Below are positions 52,901 to 61,003 of a stretch of 64,000 bases of DNA, piece by piece. A program made the position numbers and the translations under genes. Below the pieces are notes generated by a model that saw nothing but the letters and a program-made list of their open reading frames with translations, ran no database searches and was not told where the DNA came from. The first letter of the stretch is position 1; the number at the start of each line of letters is the position of its first letter. The DNA comes from Halomonas litopenaei (GTDB taxonomy: Bacteria; Pseudomonadota; Gammaproteobacteria; Pseudomonadales; Halomonadaceae), in contig NZ_PXNS01000004.1 in NCBI RefSeq assembly GCF_003045775.1, positions 248,001-312,000 of the forward strand, written 5' to 3'.

Positions 52901-53799
52901 TGGGGCAGGTGGGGGGCGACGGCCTGGACGTGTCGGCGGATTCCCAGAGCGACGCCGGGGTGGGGCTGTCGCTGGGCTTTCGCAGCGATCTGCTGGACGT
53001 GGACGTCGGTACCACGCCACTGGGCTTCGACCAGTCCCAGCTGGTCGGGGGCCTGCGCCTGCATCCGAAGGCAGGCGATTACGGGGAGTTCACCCTGACC
53101 GCGGAACGCCGCGCGGTGAAGGATAGCCTGTTGTCCTACGCCGGCACCCGTGATCCGGTCAGCGGCGAGCACTGGGGCGGCGTGGTCAAGACCGGTGGGG
53201 CGCTGGGCTACAGCTTCGACAATGGCGACAGTGGTGCCTACGCCAGTCTGGGCGGCTATCGCTACACCGGTGACAACGTGGCCGATAACGACTCGCTGGA
53301 GGCGGGCATGGGTGCCTATCTTCGGCCGATCAACGAGCGGGACCGCGAGCTCAAGGCCGGGGTGCACGTCAACTACCTCAACTTCGATCGCAACCTGAGC
53401 CGCTACTCGTTCGGGCACGGGGGCTACTTCAGCCCGCAGGACCATATCAGCGTGGCCTTCCCGGTCAGCTTCAGCGAACAGCGTGGGCGTTGGTCCTACT
53501 CCGCCAGGGTGTCGCCGGGCTTCCAGAGCTACTCCGAGGCGGCGGAGGACTTCTTCCCCACCGACGGCGAATCCCAGGCGCTGCTCGATGACCTGGCCGA
53601 TGCCGACGCGGCGGTGGAGTCGCGCTACAGCGCCTCCAGCGAAAGCGGCTTTGGCCTGACCCTGGGAGGCGACGCCTCCTACCAGCTGACCAATGACATG
53701 AAGGTGGGCGGACGCCTGGGCTACGACACCTTCGGCGTCTACGACGAGACCTCGGCATGGCTGTACCTGGACTACACCCTTGGGGGAGCAGATGAGTGA
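49897..53799 (+). CDS. bcsC: Cellulose synthase outer-membrane export protein BcsC
   Basis: BcsC passes cellulose through the periplasm and outer membrane. The 1300-residue protein has a signal peptide (LLSLTLSSLPVLAQDQ). A long TPR scaffold (about residues 35-830) includes the repeat-like DDADAQGGLGLTLLRQQRFA. A Gly/Ser-rich linker follows at about 840-875. The C-terminal beta-barrel (about 890-1300) ends DETSAWLYLDYTLGGADE. Length and layout match the family. The start overlaps bcsAB as ATGA and the stop overlaps bcsD by 8 bases. Confidence 0.95.
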   Translation: MKRLRLLKARRAGAAGLLSCSLLSLTLSSLPVLAQDQSPAQAQGTDQALAPLFEQARFWRDRQRADLAEQSLERVLDADPGNRRALYLLAEYALTDGDMEKASRWQARLAEVAPEDDRVEALAQEQKLRRADGQRLAEARSQAAAGDYAEAMASYRAVLEGDAVPPRLAPEVYLTLAGTDNGWSEARERLAAMAREHPDEPALATALGQVLSYREATRRQGIERLAERAATGDAAADRAWRQALEWLEATPADEHLYAAYQQAHPEDSQIAELFADKMTLPPEREAAQARAQGYDSLEQQRLDQAEAQFQQVLEQTPDDADAQGGLGLTLLRQQRFAEARDALEQAIRLAPERRDQWQAAYESAAFYARLGEARAQARAGRLDRALELVTPLTRGGGDGARAATLLQADLLKRQGRLDQAEQRYLSLGNDTSARLGLVDVYRRQQRWSEAEALAASLPASARAQLGDLGAARAQALRQQAAGQSASEAEATLREALALAPADPWVRLDLARLLDRQGRVEEAGHLVRPLNLSEASAPQLQAAALYASEQGDWDQTRRYLAAIPLALRDEDIQRLADQAEAQSALAAAEAAWNRGDRASALERLDEVLTSTSDPGVRAQVAQRYQQMGLTSRALELVEADTAGELDAPVEAYTGYVAVLASAGRDHQAKALVQRLEARDDFGLAARAALDEAMIGARVAQADRLRQQGQLASAYDVLASALRERPEDQALLLAMARLYQDGGRQRQAGQLYDYTLSRFPESDDARLGAADAALAQGDSVRASRLLVAPPANAQDRPRWLLSRAGLARAQGQDRQALALLREARSELRADPQQSLALATTTGDNPFENASGGAGGGRPAWLPGGSLSAGAGSVTGSGAGASADEAAPQASPLIDEVERMMAEVRRAVSPKAQGGLALVVRSGEEGLSQFDRVETPTTFTSGDFSSVFGRSRAELTLTPAYGSAGTPSGDAERRFGRMAIVEAIGELASDDDVSAAVTGDYLSRLGQVGGDGLDVSADSQSDAGVGLSLGFRSDLLDVDVGTTPLGFDQSQLVGGLRLHPKAGDYGEFTLTAERRAVKDSLLSYAGTRDPVSGEHWGGVVKTGGALGYSFDNGDSGAYASLGGYRYTGDNVADNDSLEAGMGAYLRPINERDRELKAGVHVNYLNFDRNLSRYSFGHGGYFSPQDHISVAFPVSFSEQRGRWSYSARVSPGFQSYSEAAEDFFPTDGESQALLDDLADADAAVESRYSASSESGFGLTLGGDASYQLTNDMKVGGRLGYDTFGVYDETSAWLYLDYTLGGADE

Positions 53800-54289
53800 C
53801 CTTGACGCGGCCCGGCGCCGTTCGCTTGCGTACTTCGACAGCACCCACTGTGCGTCACAGTGGAACGATGTGCTGCGCTTCCTGCTGGAAGAGCTGTATG
53901 TCTCCGGCGGCGAGCAGGATGCAGGCGCTTTTCTGCGCCATATCGGGGCCAGAATGGCCAGTGAACTGACGCTGCCCGACCAGCAGACCCTGGAGGGGCT
54001 CGAGCGCACCCTCAACGAGCTTTGGCGTGCGCGCGATTGGGGCTGGGTGTCATTGACCGCCGGGGAAACTCGGCTGACCATCGAGCATGGTGCCTACCCC
54101 GTTGCCGGTCATAGCGAGGCCGAGCGAGCCCGCGGCGCCCGTGCCGCCAGTGCTCTGCTGGCCGGGGCCTATGGTGTATGGCTGGAACGCCAGGGGGGCG
54201 ATAGCTCGGTGCCCCTTCGGGTGGTGACGGCAGAGGCGGGAAAACCTCTGGAGTTCGTCTATGCAAGGGAAGAAGTTGCCGGCCACTGA
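53792..54289 (+). CDS. bcsD: Cellulose synthase subunit BcsD
   Basis: BcsD (AcsD) forms a periplasmic octamer that aids ordered release of cellulose chains and is found in crystalline-cellulose producers. The protein is 165 residues from the ATG at 53792. It contains SLAYFDSTHCASQWNDVLRF, the AFLRHIGARMASELTL pattern typical of BcsD, and the downstream region GWGWVSL-like DWGWVSLTAGETRLTIEH. GGGGGAG precedes the start, within the end of bcsC. Presence of bcsD marks a type I cellulose operon. Confidence 0.88.
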   Translation: MSDLDAARRRSLAYFDSTHCASQWNDVLRFLLEELYVSGGEQDAGAFLRHIGARMASELTLPDQQTLEGLERTLNELWRARDWGWVSLTAGETRLTIEHGAYPVAGHSEAERARGARAASALLAGAYGVWLERQGGDSSVPLRVVTAEAGKPLEFVYAREEVAGH

Positions 54290-55322
54290 AGCCGGCCTGT
54301 GCTGGCGCCGATTGACGGCGATGTTGCTGGTCGCCGTGGCCTCCTTGACCTTTGCCCTCGCGGCGCCGGCCGACGAGAGCTGGGAGCGTTACAAGAGCCG
54401 CTTCATGAGCGCCGACGGTCGCATTCTCGACAGCGGCAACGGCGACGTTAGCCACTCGGAGGGGCAGGGCTTCGGCATGCTGCTGGCGGAGGCCCAGGGC
54501 GATCGCGAGGCCTTCGATCGGCTGTGGCAGTGGACCCGACTGCATCTGGCGCGGACCGATGTGGCGCTGTTTTCCTGGCGCTACGACCCCACCAACGTGC
54601 CGCCGGTGGCGGACCCCAACAATGCCAGTGATGGCGACATCCTGATCGCCTGGGCGCTGCAGCGCGCCGCCAGTCGTTGGCAGGAACCCCGCTACGCCCA
54701 GGCGGCCGCGATGATCCGCGAGGCCATCGCCGAGTATCTGGTGGTGCAGCGCGGCGGCTACCGGGTGCTGCTGCCGGGGGTGCAGGGGTTTCGTGGCGAG
54801 GATTACGTCGACCTCAACCTGTCCTACTGGGTGATGCCGGCGTTGCTCGAGTTTGCGCAGGCGGAGCCGGACGGCGGCTGGGAAACGCTGGTGGAAGACG
54901 GTCTGAGGTTGCTCGAGCAAGGCCGCTTCGGTCGCTATCGATTGCCCACCGACTGGCTGCGGCTTGACGCCGACGGCAGCCTGGCTCCGGCGCCGGGCTG
55001 GCCGCCCCGCTTCGGCTTTGATGCGGTGCGTATCCCGCTCTACCTGGCCTGGGCAGACCAGCTCGATCGTCCGGGTGTCTCGCCGATCCTGGCCTTGTGG
55101 AACGATCCCGCTCGCCAGCCACCGCCAGCCTGGATCGACGTCTACAGCGAGGCCCGGGCGGAGTACGCCGCCTCCCGCGGGGTGCTGGCGATTCGCGCGC
55201 TGGCCGGTCGCGACCGCCGGGCGATGCCTGCGGGCCTGGCACCCGGCGACGACTACTATTCGGCCTCGCTGCTGCTGCTGGCGCGACTGGCCCAGCGCGA
55301 GTCCGCCCCTGGACCGGACTAG
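54261..55322 (+). CDS. bcsZ: Cellulose operon endo-beta-1,4-glucanase BcsZ (GH8)
   Basis: BcsZ is a periplasmic glycoside hydrolase family 8 cellulase that trims or releases cellulose during synthesis. The 353-residue protein has a signal peptide (LLVAVASLTFALAAPADES). GH8 motifs are visible: HSEGQGFGMLLAEAQGDREA with the proton-donor Glu, NASDGDILIAWALQRA with the Asp, YVDLNLSYWVMPAL and RFGFDAVRIPLYLAW. Its start lies inside the end of bcsD (29-base overlap). It is the last gene of the operon and converges with the next gene. Confidence 0.94.
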   Translation: MQGKKLPATEAGLCWRRLTAMLLVAVASLTFALAAPADESWERYKSRFMSADGRILDSGNGDVSHSEGQGFGMLLAEAQGDREAFDRLWQWTRLHLARTDVALFSWRYDPTNVPPVADPNNASDGDILIAWALQRAASRWQEPRYAQAAAMIREAIAEYLVVQRGGYRVLLPGVQGFRGEDYVDLNLSYWVMPALLEFAQAEPDGGWETLVEDGLRLLEQGRFGRYRLPTDWLRLDADGSLAPAPGWPPRFGFDAVRIPLYLAWADQLDRPGVSPILALWNDPARQPPPAWIDVYSEARAEYAASRGVLAIRALAGRDRRAMPAGLAPGDDYYSASLLLLARLAQRESAPGPD

Positions 55323-55370
55323 TCTGAATACTCGGGCCTACGCCTCGTGCGCCAGGCTGTCCTGGAAGGC

Positions 55371-56678
55371 CTAGAAGTCGTAGGACAGCGAGGCGCTGAT
55401 CACGTCGTATTCGGTAGCGCTGCTGCCCAGTGTCGTCTGGCCTGCGAGGGTAAAACCCACGCCGGGGCCGAGTCGCTGGGTGGCACCGAGCTCCAGCACG
55501 GTACGATCGTCATCGCTCCCTTCGAGAAAGTCGGCGTCGTCATCCACGTCGCTGGACACGTCGTAGTGGTAGAGCAGGCCGGCGAACAGGCGGCCGGTGA
55601 AGACGTCGGCACCCAGTCGAACTCCGGCAAAGACTTCGCCGGTTTCTTCGCCGTAGTCGGTTTCCGCCTGCAGGTAGTCGCCATCCACATCGTCATCCAG
55701 ATAGGTCCCACCCAGGGTCAGGCTTGAGTCGATCCGGTGCTGGCTCGTCAGCTGATAGCTCGGCAGGTGGTAGGTGGCGGCGCCGCGCGCGCCCCAGCGA
55801 TCGCCGTCGAGATCGATGCCCTCGACCAGATAGTCGCGTCGTGCGCTGCCGTCCAGGTCCTGAAACAGCAAGGTAGCGTCCAGCACCAGGCGGTCGTTCA
55901 GCAGGGCGATGGCGGCGTAGGGCGCGACCATCTCGCCGCCCAGGTCGGTGTGGCCACCACTTTTTCCATCCAGGTACATCTCGCTCTTGCCGGCGGCCAC
56001 GCCGACCAGCAGGTTGCGGTAGCGGTAGTCGATGCCCAGCAGGGCGACCTTGCCATCGCCGGAGTAGTCCGAACTTCGGGTGTCGCCGTCGAGATCGCCG
56101 ATCTCGGCGGTGCTCCAGACACTTATCCCCGGCGGACGCTGATAGGGGCCGTCGCCGAGTGGCGCCATGGTGGCGTCGATGCGCTGGGTGACCGGCCGGA
56201 AGTTCTGGGCCATAGCCTGTTTCTGTGCGCCGTACAGGGTCTGGTCGAGTTCCAGCAGGCCCAGTGCATCGGCCAGGGCGAGGGTGCGATCACGGCCGAG
56301 CGCATCGAGGCGCCCGGCGAGCAGCACCTTGCCTTCGCCGTCGCTGAGCACCACCGGGGTCTGACCATCGACCTCTGCCAGGGTGATGCCCGCAGGTAGC
56401 CTCAGGGTGACGGGTCTGTCATTGATGCTCACGAACACGCGGCTTCCTCCTGTCACCGCCTGCTGACCGAGCAACTCCAGGGTCAGGGGGCGATCTTCCA
56501 GGGTGCCAACGAAGGTGGTGGGGTTCTGGTCGAGTGGCGCGAGGTCGACGTCAAGTGCAAGGGCACTCGACGAGGCGCTGCCAAGGATCAGGGCGAGGGG
56601 AAGGGATCGCCAGGCACACAGCCTCGAGGCGGCATGGCAGGGAGTCCTGCGGGGCGGGGAGAACTGTGGCTTGTGCAT
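55371..56678 (-). CDS. Outer-membrane autotransporter-like beta-barrel protein of unknown function
   Basis: The protein is 435 residues from the ATG at 56678. It has a signal peptide (RSLPLALILGSASSSALALD). A small N-terminal domain (about residues 40-165) follows. A C-terminal beta-barrel of about 270 residues shows alternating patterns of short strands and acidic turns. It ends in Phe (VISASLSYDF), as expected for BAM-assembled barrels and autotransporters. The passenger is very short, so it may be a channel or a scaffold rather than an exporter of a large domain. AAGGA lies upstream of the ATG. It converges on bcsZ. I do not recognise the family more precisely. Confidence 0.7.
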   Translation of the reverse strand: MHKPQFSPPRRTPCHAASRLCAWRSLPLALILGSASSSALALDVDLAPLDQNPTTFVGTLEDRPLTLELLGQQAVTGGSRVFVSINDRPVTLRLPAGITLAEVDGQTPVVLSDGEGKVLLAGRLDALGRDRTLALADALGLLELDQTLYGAQKQAMAQNFRPVTQRIDATMAPLGDGPYQRPPGISVWSTAEIGDLDGDTRSSDYSGDGKVALLGIDYRYRNLLVGVAAGKSEMYLDGKSGGHTDLGGEMVAPYAAIALLNDRLVLDATLLFQDLDGSARRDYLVEGIDLDGDRWGARGAATYHLPSYQLTSQHRIDSSLTLGGTYLDDDVDGDYLQAETDYGEETGEVFAGVRLGADVFTGRLFAGLLYHYDVSSDVDDDADFLEGSDDDRTVLELGATQRLGPGVGFTLAGQTTLGSSATEYDVISASLSYDF

Positions 56679-56986
56679 GGGATCATCCTTGATGGGCGAA
56701 GCCGGCTTCCTGCCAGGATGTCTGGCGTAGCGTCTGATGCTGGCGGGGCGATCGTGCAGATCAGCGGTCGATGACGTCGACTTCAGGAGTTGGCATGAGT
56801 GACGGCCATTGTTAAGCATCAAGGGGCGTGGCGTGCGAAATCCTGTGCAGATAATGCCTGTGCGAGGGAAAGTTGGCGTTTTATCGGCAAGTTTTGGTGG
56901 CAAGACCGACGTGATTGATGAAATTCGGGCATCAGCAGCAGGGGCTTATGTGGCCACTGCTTCCCTGGTGCCTAGTGCCGACGACA
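56679..56986. other. Gap between the SDR gene and the barrel protein gene
   Basis: The 308 bases contain no gene that I can support. They hold the promoter region of the barrel protein and the 3' side of the SDR gene. A GCCGATAA-like -10 on the minus strand near 56880 has no matching -35. Confidence 0.5.
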
Positions 56987-57754
56987 TCAGGGCACGCCGT
57001 AGCCGAACCATCGCATCAAGGCCTGTGCCAGCCTCGGCGGCAACAGGGTCAGTCCCTGGGTGGCGAGGCACAGTGGCAGCGGGAAGCTGACCCTGGGACG
57101 ATTGGCGTCGATGGCCCTGGCGATGCGCCGAGCCGCCCTTTCGGGGGAACACATGAATGGCTTGGGGCCGGGCATCGCCCGGGCCATGGCCGAATCCACG
57201 TAGCCTGGCATCACCAGGGTGACGCCGACGCCATCGCTGGCGAGCCCTCCGCGCAGAGCCTCGGCGTAGGCCTTGATGCCAGCCTTGCTGGCGCTGTAGC
57301 TGGGGGTGACCGGCAGCCCGTGCCAGGCGGCCAGCGAGCTGATGAAGACCAGCTGGCCACGGCCTCGACGCTGCATGGCAGGGGCAAGCTGGCGCGCCAT
57401 TTCCATCGGCACGCGTAGATTGATCTCCATCAGCTGACGTCCCGCCTGAAGCGATTCGCCGTCGCGACGATCGACCACGCCGGTGTTGATGCCGGCGCAC
57501 ATGATCACGATATCCGGTGTCCGTGACAGCCCCCCAAGCCAGGCCTGTCGGGCGTCGTTGTCTTCCAGGGGGCCGCTCGCCAGGCTGACCTCGGCGCCTT
57601 GGTCGCGACAGCGCTGCCCTATCTCTGCCAGCGTGTCCTGGCGACGCCCATGAAGCACCAGATGATGCCCTGGCCTGGCGTAGTGGCGCGCCAGGGCGCC
57701 GCCGATGGCGCCGGTGGCACCGGTAATCAGGATCAGGCGCTGGGGGGCCGTCAT
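56987..57754 (-). CDS. Short-chain dehydrogenase/reductase of unknown substrate
   Basis: The protein is 255 residues from the ATG at 57754, which has AGGAG upstream. It has the SDR cofactor motif TGATGAIGG (about residues 12-20), a CAGINTG region where NAG is usual, the active-site Ser in FISSLAAWHG and Tyr-xxx-Lys in YSASKAGIKAYAEALRG. A hydrophobic C-terminal tail of about 40 residues resembles the DHRS or YbbO-like group of membrane-associated SDRs acting on lipids or sugars. It follows the KpsC-like gene on the same strand. A 7-base tandem repeat lies between them. Confidence 0.8.
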   Translation of the reverse strand: MTAPQRLILITGATGAIGGALARHYARPGHHLVLHGRRQDTLAEIGQRCRDQGAEVSLASGPLEDNDARQAWLGGLSRTPDIVIMCAGINTGVVDRRDGESLQAGRQLMEINLRVPMEMARQLAPAMQRRGRGQLVFISSLAAWHGLPVTPSYSASKAGIKAYAEALRGGLASDGVGVTLVMPGYVDSAMARAMPGPKPFMCSPERAARRIARAIDANRPRVSFPLPLCLATQGLTLLPPRLAQALMRWFGYGVP

Positions 57755-57780
57755 CTGTCGTGTTCTCCTGTGGTGGAAAA

Positions 57781-57822
57781 GGGGCAAGGGGCAAGGGGCA
57801 AGGGGCAAGGGGCAAGGGGCAA
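57781..57822. repeat. Six tandem copies of GGGGCAA before the SDR gene
   Basis: Six perfect 7-base units lie between the KpsC-like stop (57839) and the SDR start (57754). In the SDR direction they read TTGCCCC, 27-68 bases upstream of its ATG and in frame with an upstream extension. Confidence 0.9.
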
Positions 57823-57838
57823 GGACTGGCGCGCCGTC

Positions 57839-59983
57839 TCAATAGCGCCCGTACAGATAGCGCCGGACGTGTCGGTAGAGGCGTTGCCACAGCCTCAGCC
57901 TTGGCCCTTGCTGGCGTTGGCGTTCGAGCAAGGTGATCGCGGTCTCGACGTTGATCGGCTGGCGGGTAGCGGGGTCCACGTACCCGGGGTAGTGGATCAG
58001 TGCCGCTGCGACCAGTACTTCCAGGGTGGCGCGCCGACATCGCCGAGGGGGCGTCGCTGCCTTATCCCGGGTCAGTCCCCAGCCGGCGTAGAAAGGCAGG
58101 CCATAGGTAATCACCGGGCGATTGCGGAGTAGCGCCTCGAAGCCCGCCAGGGAGGTCAGGGTGTGAACCTCGTCGACCTGATCGATCAGGGCAGTGATGT
58201 TGCCCTCTGCTGCCAGCACATCGTAGGCCTCGGCGGGAACCTGCTCGCCCTGGCGTACGCCGGCGACCACGTCCGGATGGGGACGATAGAGCAGGAAGGC
58301 GTTGGGGTGGCGGCGGCGCACCTCTGCAAGCAGGGCGCGATTGGTGCGGATCTCGCAGGCACCGTGACGTACCGAAGCGTCACTTTCCACCTGGCCGATC
58401 ACCAGCAGCCGGGGACGATCGCTGGGCAGCGCCGGCAAACCGGGCTTGGGCGAGGCGTCGTGGCCGTCGTTGTACTTGGACAGACCCCGTTGTACCAGCC
58501 GCGAGATCAGCCTGCGTGCGCGCAGGTGGTCCCGCGGGTTGAACTCGCCATTCTCGATCAGTTCCTCGAGCTCGCTGGGACGGGTGGGGTCGTAGTGGAT
58601 GCCGGCCCCGTCGATGACCAGCGACAGCGGCCGAGTGAGATCGATGCCGAGGCCCACCGAGCGCAGGAAACCGTCTTCCATGCGATGGACATCGTCTCTT
58701 CGGGGATATTGGCTGCCCCACACCAGATGATTCACTGGCGTGGGTGCTGGGTCGGATGCCGTTTCAGACGATGAATCGGTCGATTTCAGCGAGCTCAGTG
58801 GCAGCTGTTCGACCTGCGACAGGGGGCCGAGGAAGTCCGTCACGAAGCCGCGCTTCCATCGCGACAGACCGTAGCATCGCCAGTGCCCGGCACCGCGCTG
58901 TATCTGACGGCGCTGATCCTCCAGCAGGTCCAGGGTGTCGTCCAGCGTCGCTGGCTCGCCGGTATAGGGGTTGGCGTAGCGTGTGTAGCGCAGGTAGGCG
59001 GCGGCGAATACCCGGGCCAGGGATGCCGGTCGCTGACGCCGCGCACAGCGTTGTCGGTCCTGGGTGAGGCCCCAGCCGGCATAGAACGGCAGGCCGTGAC
59101 AGGTGACCGGCAGGCCCGCCAGCAGCGCCTCGAAGCCGAGTTGACTGGTGACCACATGGACCGCCTCGACCACGTCGAACAGGGCCCAGGGATTGATGTC
59201 GTCGGTGATCAGGCGGCAGCGGGGACGGCCGGCGGCCCCCAGCAGGTGGCCCTGGCGTCGCCCGGCGATCACCTCGGGATGGACCTTTACCAGGATTTCG
59301 GCCTCGGGATGGCTTTCCAGGGCCTGTTCAAGCATATCAACAAAGGTGGCCTCCGAGGCCCCGCCGCCAACAATGGAAGCGTCGTCCCGGGTCTGGTCCA
59401 CCAGCAGCACCCTGGGCCGGGATGATTCGGACAGGCGGATGTCAGGGGCGTGGTTGTACTTGGATAGTCGGGCGAGCCGCAGGCGCGCCATCAAGGCGTT
59501 GGCCCGTACCTCTTCGGTGGCGTCGATGTCGGCGTGGTTGATCAGGGTCTCGAGATCGGAGGGCCGGGAGGCGTCGTAGTGGATGCCGCTATGATCCACC
59601 ACCAGGGAGAGGCTGGCGAAGCCTTCATCGGCGGGCCCCCAGGAGCGCAGGAAACCGTCTTCCAGGGCGACGAAGGGCAGACCCTTGTCCGTCGCCAGGC
59701 GCCTGGCGCGACGGGTGGTCCCCCGGTTGCCCCAGCCGAGCACCGCCGCGGGGCGGCAACGGTGGCGCTGACGCCAGGGCCGTATGCGGGAAAATTCCGG
59801 CAGGCAGGGGGCGAGTATCGGCAGCCGGGCCAGCGCATCGGTCGCCGTCAGGGCCTGGTTGTCTGTGGGGGCCTGGTTGTCTGTCAGGGCCTGGTTGTCT
59901 GTCGAGGCATAGTTCGTCGTCAGGGCGGTGGGCTGCCTGTCCTGCTCGTCCGTGTGTGGTGAAGCGCCCATGCGTGCCTGCAT
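57839..59983 (-). CDS. KpsC-like capsule polysaccharide beta-Kdo transferase
   Basis: KpsC-type enzymes add beta-Kdo residues to the lipid anchor of capsular polysaccharides at the inner membrane. The 714-residue protein has two related halves: LEDGFLRSWGPADEGFASLS in the first and MEDGFLRSVGLGIDLTRPLS in the second. Each is followed by GIHYD, SKYN, a Lys/Arg-Pro-His motif (VKVHPEV; YRPHPDVV) and GLPFYAGWGLT. This is the layout of dual-module KpsC. The N-terminus carries TDNQA repeats. No kpsS or transporter genes are visible within this window, so the glycan it serves is unknown. An alternative start is 59971. Confidence 0.85.
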   Translation of the reverse strand: MQARMGASPHTDEQDRQPTALTTNYASTDNQALTDNQAPTDNQALTATDALARLPILAPCLPEFSRIRPWRQRHRCRPAAVLGWGNRGTTRRARRLATDKGLPFVALEDGFLRSWGPADEGFASLSLVVDHSGIHYDASRPSDLETLINHADIDATEEVRANALMARLRLARLSKYNHAPDIRLSESSRPRVLLVDQTRDDASIVGGGASEATFVDMLEQALESHPEAEILVKVHPEVIAGRRQGHLLGAAGRPRCRLITDDINPWALFDVVEAVHVVTSQLGFEALLAGLPVTCHGLPFYAGWGLTQDRQRCARRQRPASLARVFAAAYLRYTRYANPYTGEPATLDDTLDLLEDQRRQIQRGAGHWRCYGLSRWKRGFVTDFLGPLSQVEQLPLSSLKSTDSSSETASDPAPTPVNHLVWGSQYPRRDDVHRMEDGFLRSVGLGIDLTRPLSLVIDGAGIHYDPTRPSELEELIENGEFNPRDHLRARRLISRLVQRGLSKYNDGHDASPKPGLPALPSDRPRLLVIGQVESDASVRHGACEIRTNRALLAEVRRRHPNAFLLYRPHPDVVAGVRQGEQVPAEAYDVLAAEGNITALIDQVDEVHTLTSLAGFEALLRNRPVITYGLPFYAGWGLTRDKAATPPRRCRRATLEVLVAAALIHYPGYVDPATRQPINVETAITLLERQRQQGPRLRLWQRLYRHVRRYLYGRY
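59847..59918. repeat. Tandem 18-base repeat near the start of the KpsC-like gene
   Basis: Three near-identical 18-base units (GTCAGGGCCTGGTTGTCT type) at 59847-59864, 59865-59882 and 59883-59900, plus a diverged fourth. They encode TDNQAL-type six-residue repeats on the minus strand. Copy changes stay in frame. Confidence 0.85.
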
Positions 59984-60153
59984 TCGCCGATGATCGGGGG
60001 TCCATCGTATCAGCGTGGCGCTAGCCGCCCTGGTCTCGGGTGTGCCGCTGCCAGCAGCCCGGTGAGTCTCGGCTTGATCGGGGTCGTTCGCGAGTCTTAT
60101 ATCGCGCCTGGCTGCAGGTCGCTTCCCGTCGCTTCCAATCGCTTCCGGCAGCG

Positions 60154-60948
60154 TCAGCTTGCCAGGGGCGCCAGGGTGTCGAGCAGCGACTGCAGGAAAT
60201 CCAGACCCTGGTGGAAGTGGCGCTGCAGAAAGCGACCGAGGTCGGTCATCAGGACCATCAGCAGTGCCAGGCCGACGCTGAGAGAAGTGGGGAAGCCGAT
60301 ATTGAATACGGTCAGCTGGGGCGCGGCGCGATTGAGGATGCCGAGTGCCAGGTTGATGGTCAGCAGCGGGGCGACCAGCGGCAGCGCCAGCAGCAGGCCG
60401 GTGGCAAAGATGGTGCCGCCGTAGCGGGCCAGCAGGATGAAGGCTTCAGGGTTGAAGCGCTGGATGCCGATGGGCAGGGTCTCGAAGCTGGTGATCAACA
60501 GTTCCAGCACGATCAGGTGGCCATTCACCGCCAGGAACATCAGTAGCGTGATCATGTACAGAAAGCGCGAGATCACGACCATGTTGGTACCGCTGGAAGG
60601 ATCGAAGAAGGTGGCGAAGGCCAGGCCCATCTGCAGTCCGATAAATTCACCGGTGGCCTGTACCACCACCAGGATGACCCGCACGCACAGGCCCATGGCC
60701 ACGCCTATGATCAGCTGTTCGACCACCAGGCCGAAGCCCGCCCAGGAGGCCACCGGGACATCGGGCAGCGGTGGCAGCATCGGCGAGATGACCACACTGA
60801 TGGCACCGGCCAGCCCGATCTTGGCCTGGGTAGGCACCGCGCTGTGGCCCCACAGGGGGGCGCTCAGCATCAGCGCGGTGATGCGCATGAACGGCCACAG
60901 GAACAGGCTGAGCCAGGCATGCAGCTGGGTGAAGGTGATCTCGACCAT
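60154..60948 (-). CDS. fliR: Flagellar export gate protein FliR
   Basis: FliR is part of the FliPQR export gate in the flagellar basal body. The 264-residue protein starts MVEITFTQLHAWLSLFLWPF, then has SAPLWGHSAVPTQAKIGLAG with the conserved FliR pattern, and about six membrane helices. Regions such as EFIGLQMGLAFATFFDPSSG are typical. It ends the fliMNOPQR run. flhB is not next to it here. Confidence 0.96.
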   Translation of the reverse strand: MVEITFTQLHAWLSLFLWPFMRITALMLSAPLWGHSAVPTQAKIGLAGAISVVISPMLPPLPDVPVASWAGFGLVVEQLIIGVAMGLCVRVILVVVQATGEFIGLQMGLAFATFFDPSSGTNMVVISRFLYMITLLMFLAVNGHLIVLELLITSFETLPIGIQRFNPEAFILLARYGGTIFATGLLLALPLVAPLLTINLALGILNRAAPQLTVFNIGFPTSLSVGLALLMVLMTDLGRFLQRHFHQGLDFLQSLLDTLAPLAS

Positions 60949-61003
60949 CAGGACGCGGGCGCCTCGGGGATAGGGCCGGTGGCTTCAGCGCAGGTGGCCC
61001 GGC

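Noticed and set aside
56870-56900. A possible sigma-28 promoter upstream of the barrel protein gene
   Set aside because: The -10 GCCGATAA is perfect on the minus strand, but the four bases 15 positions upstream do not fit TAAA or TCAA.
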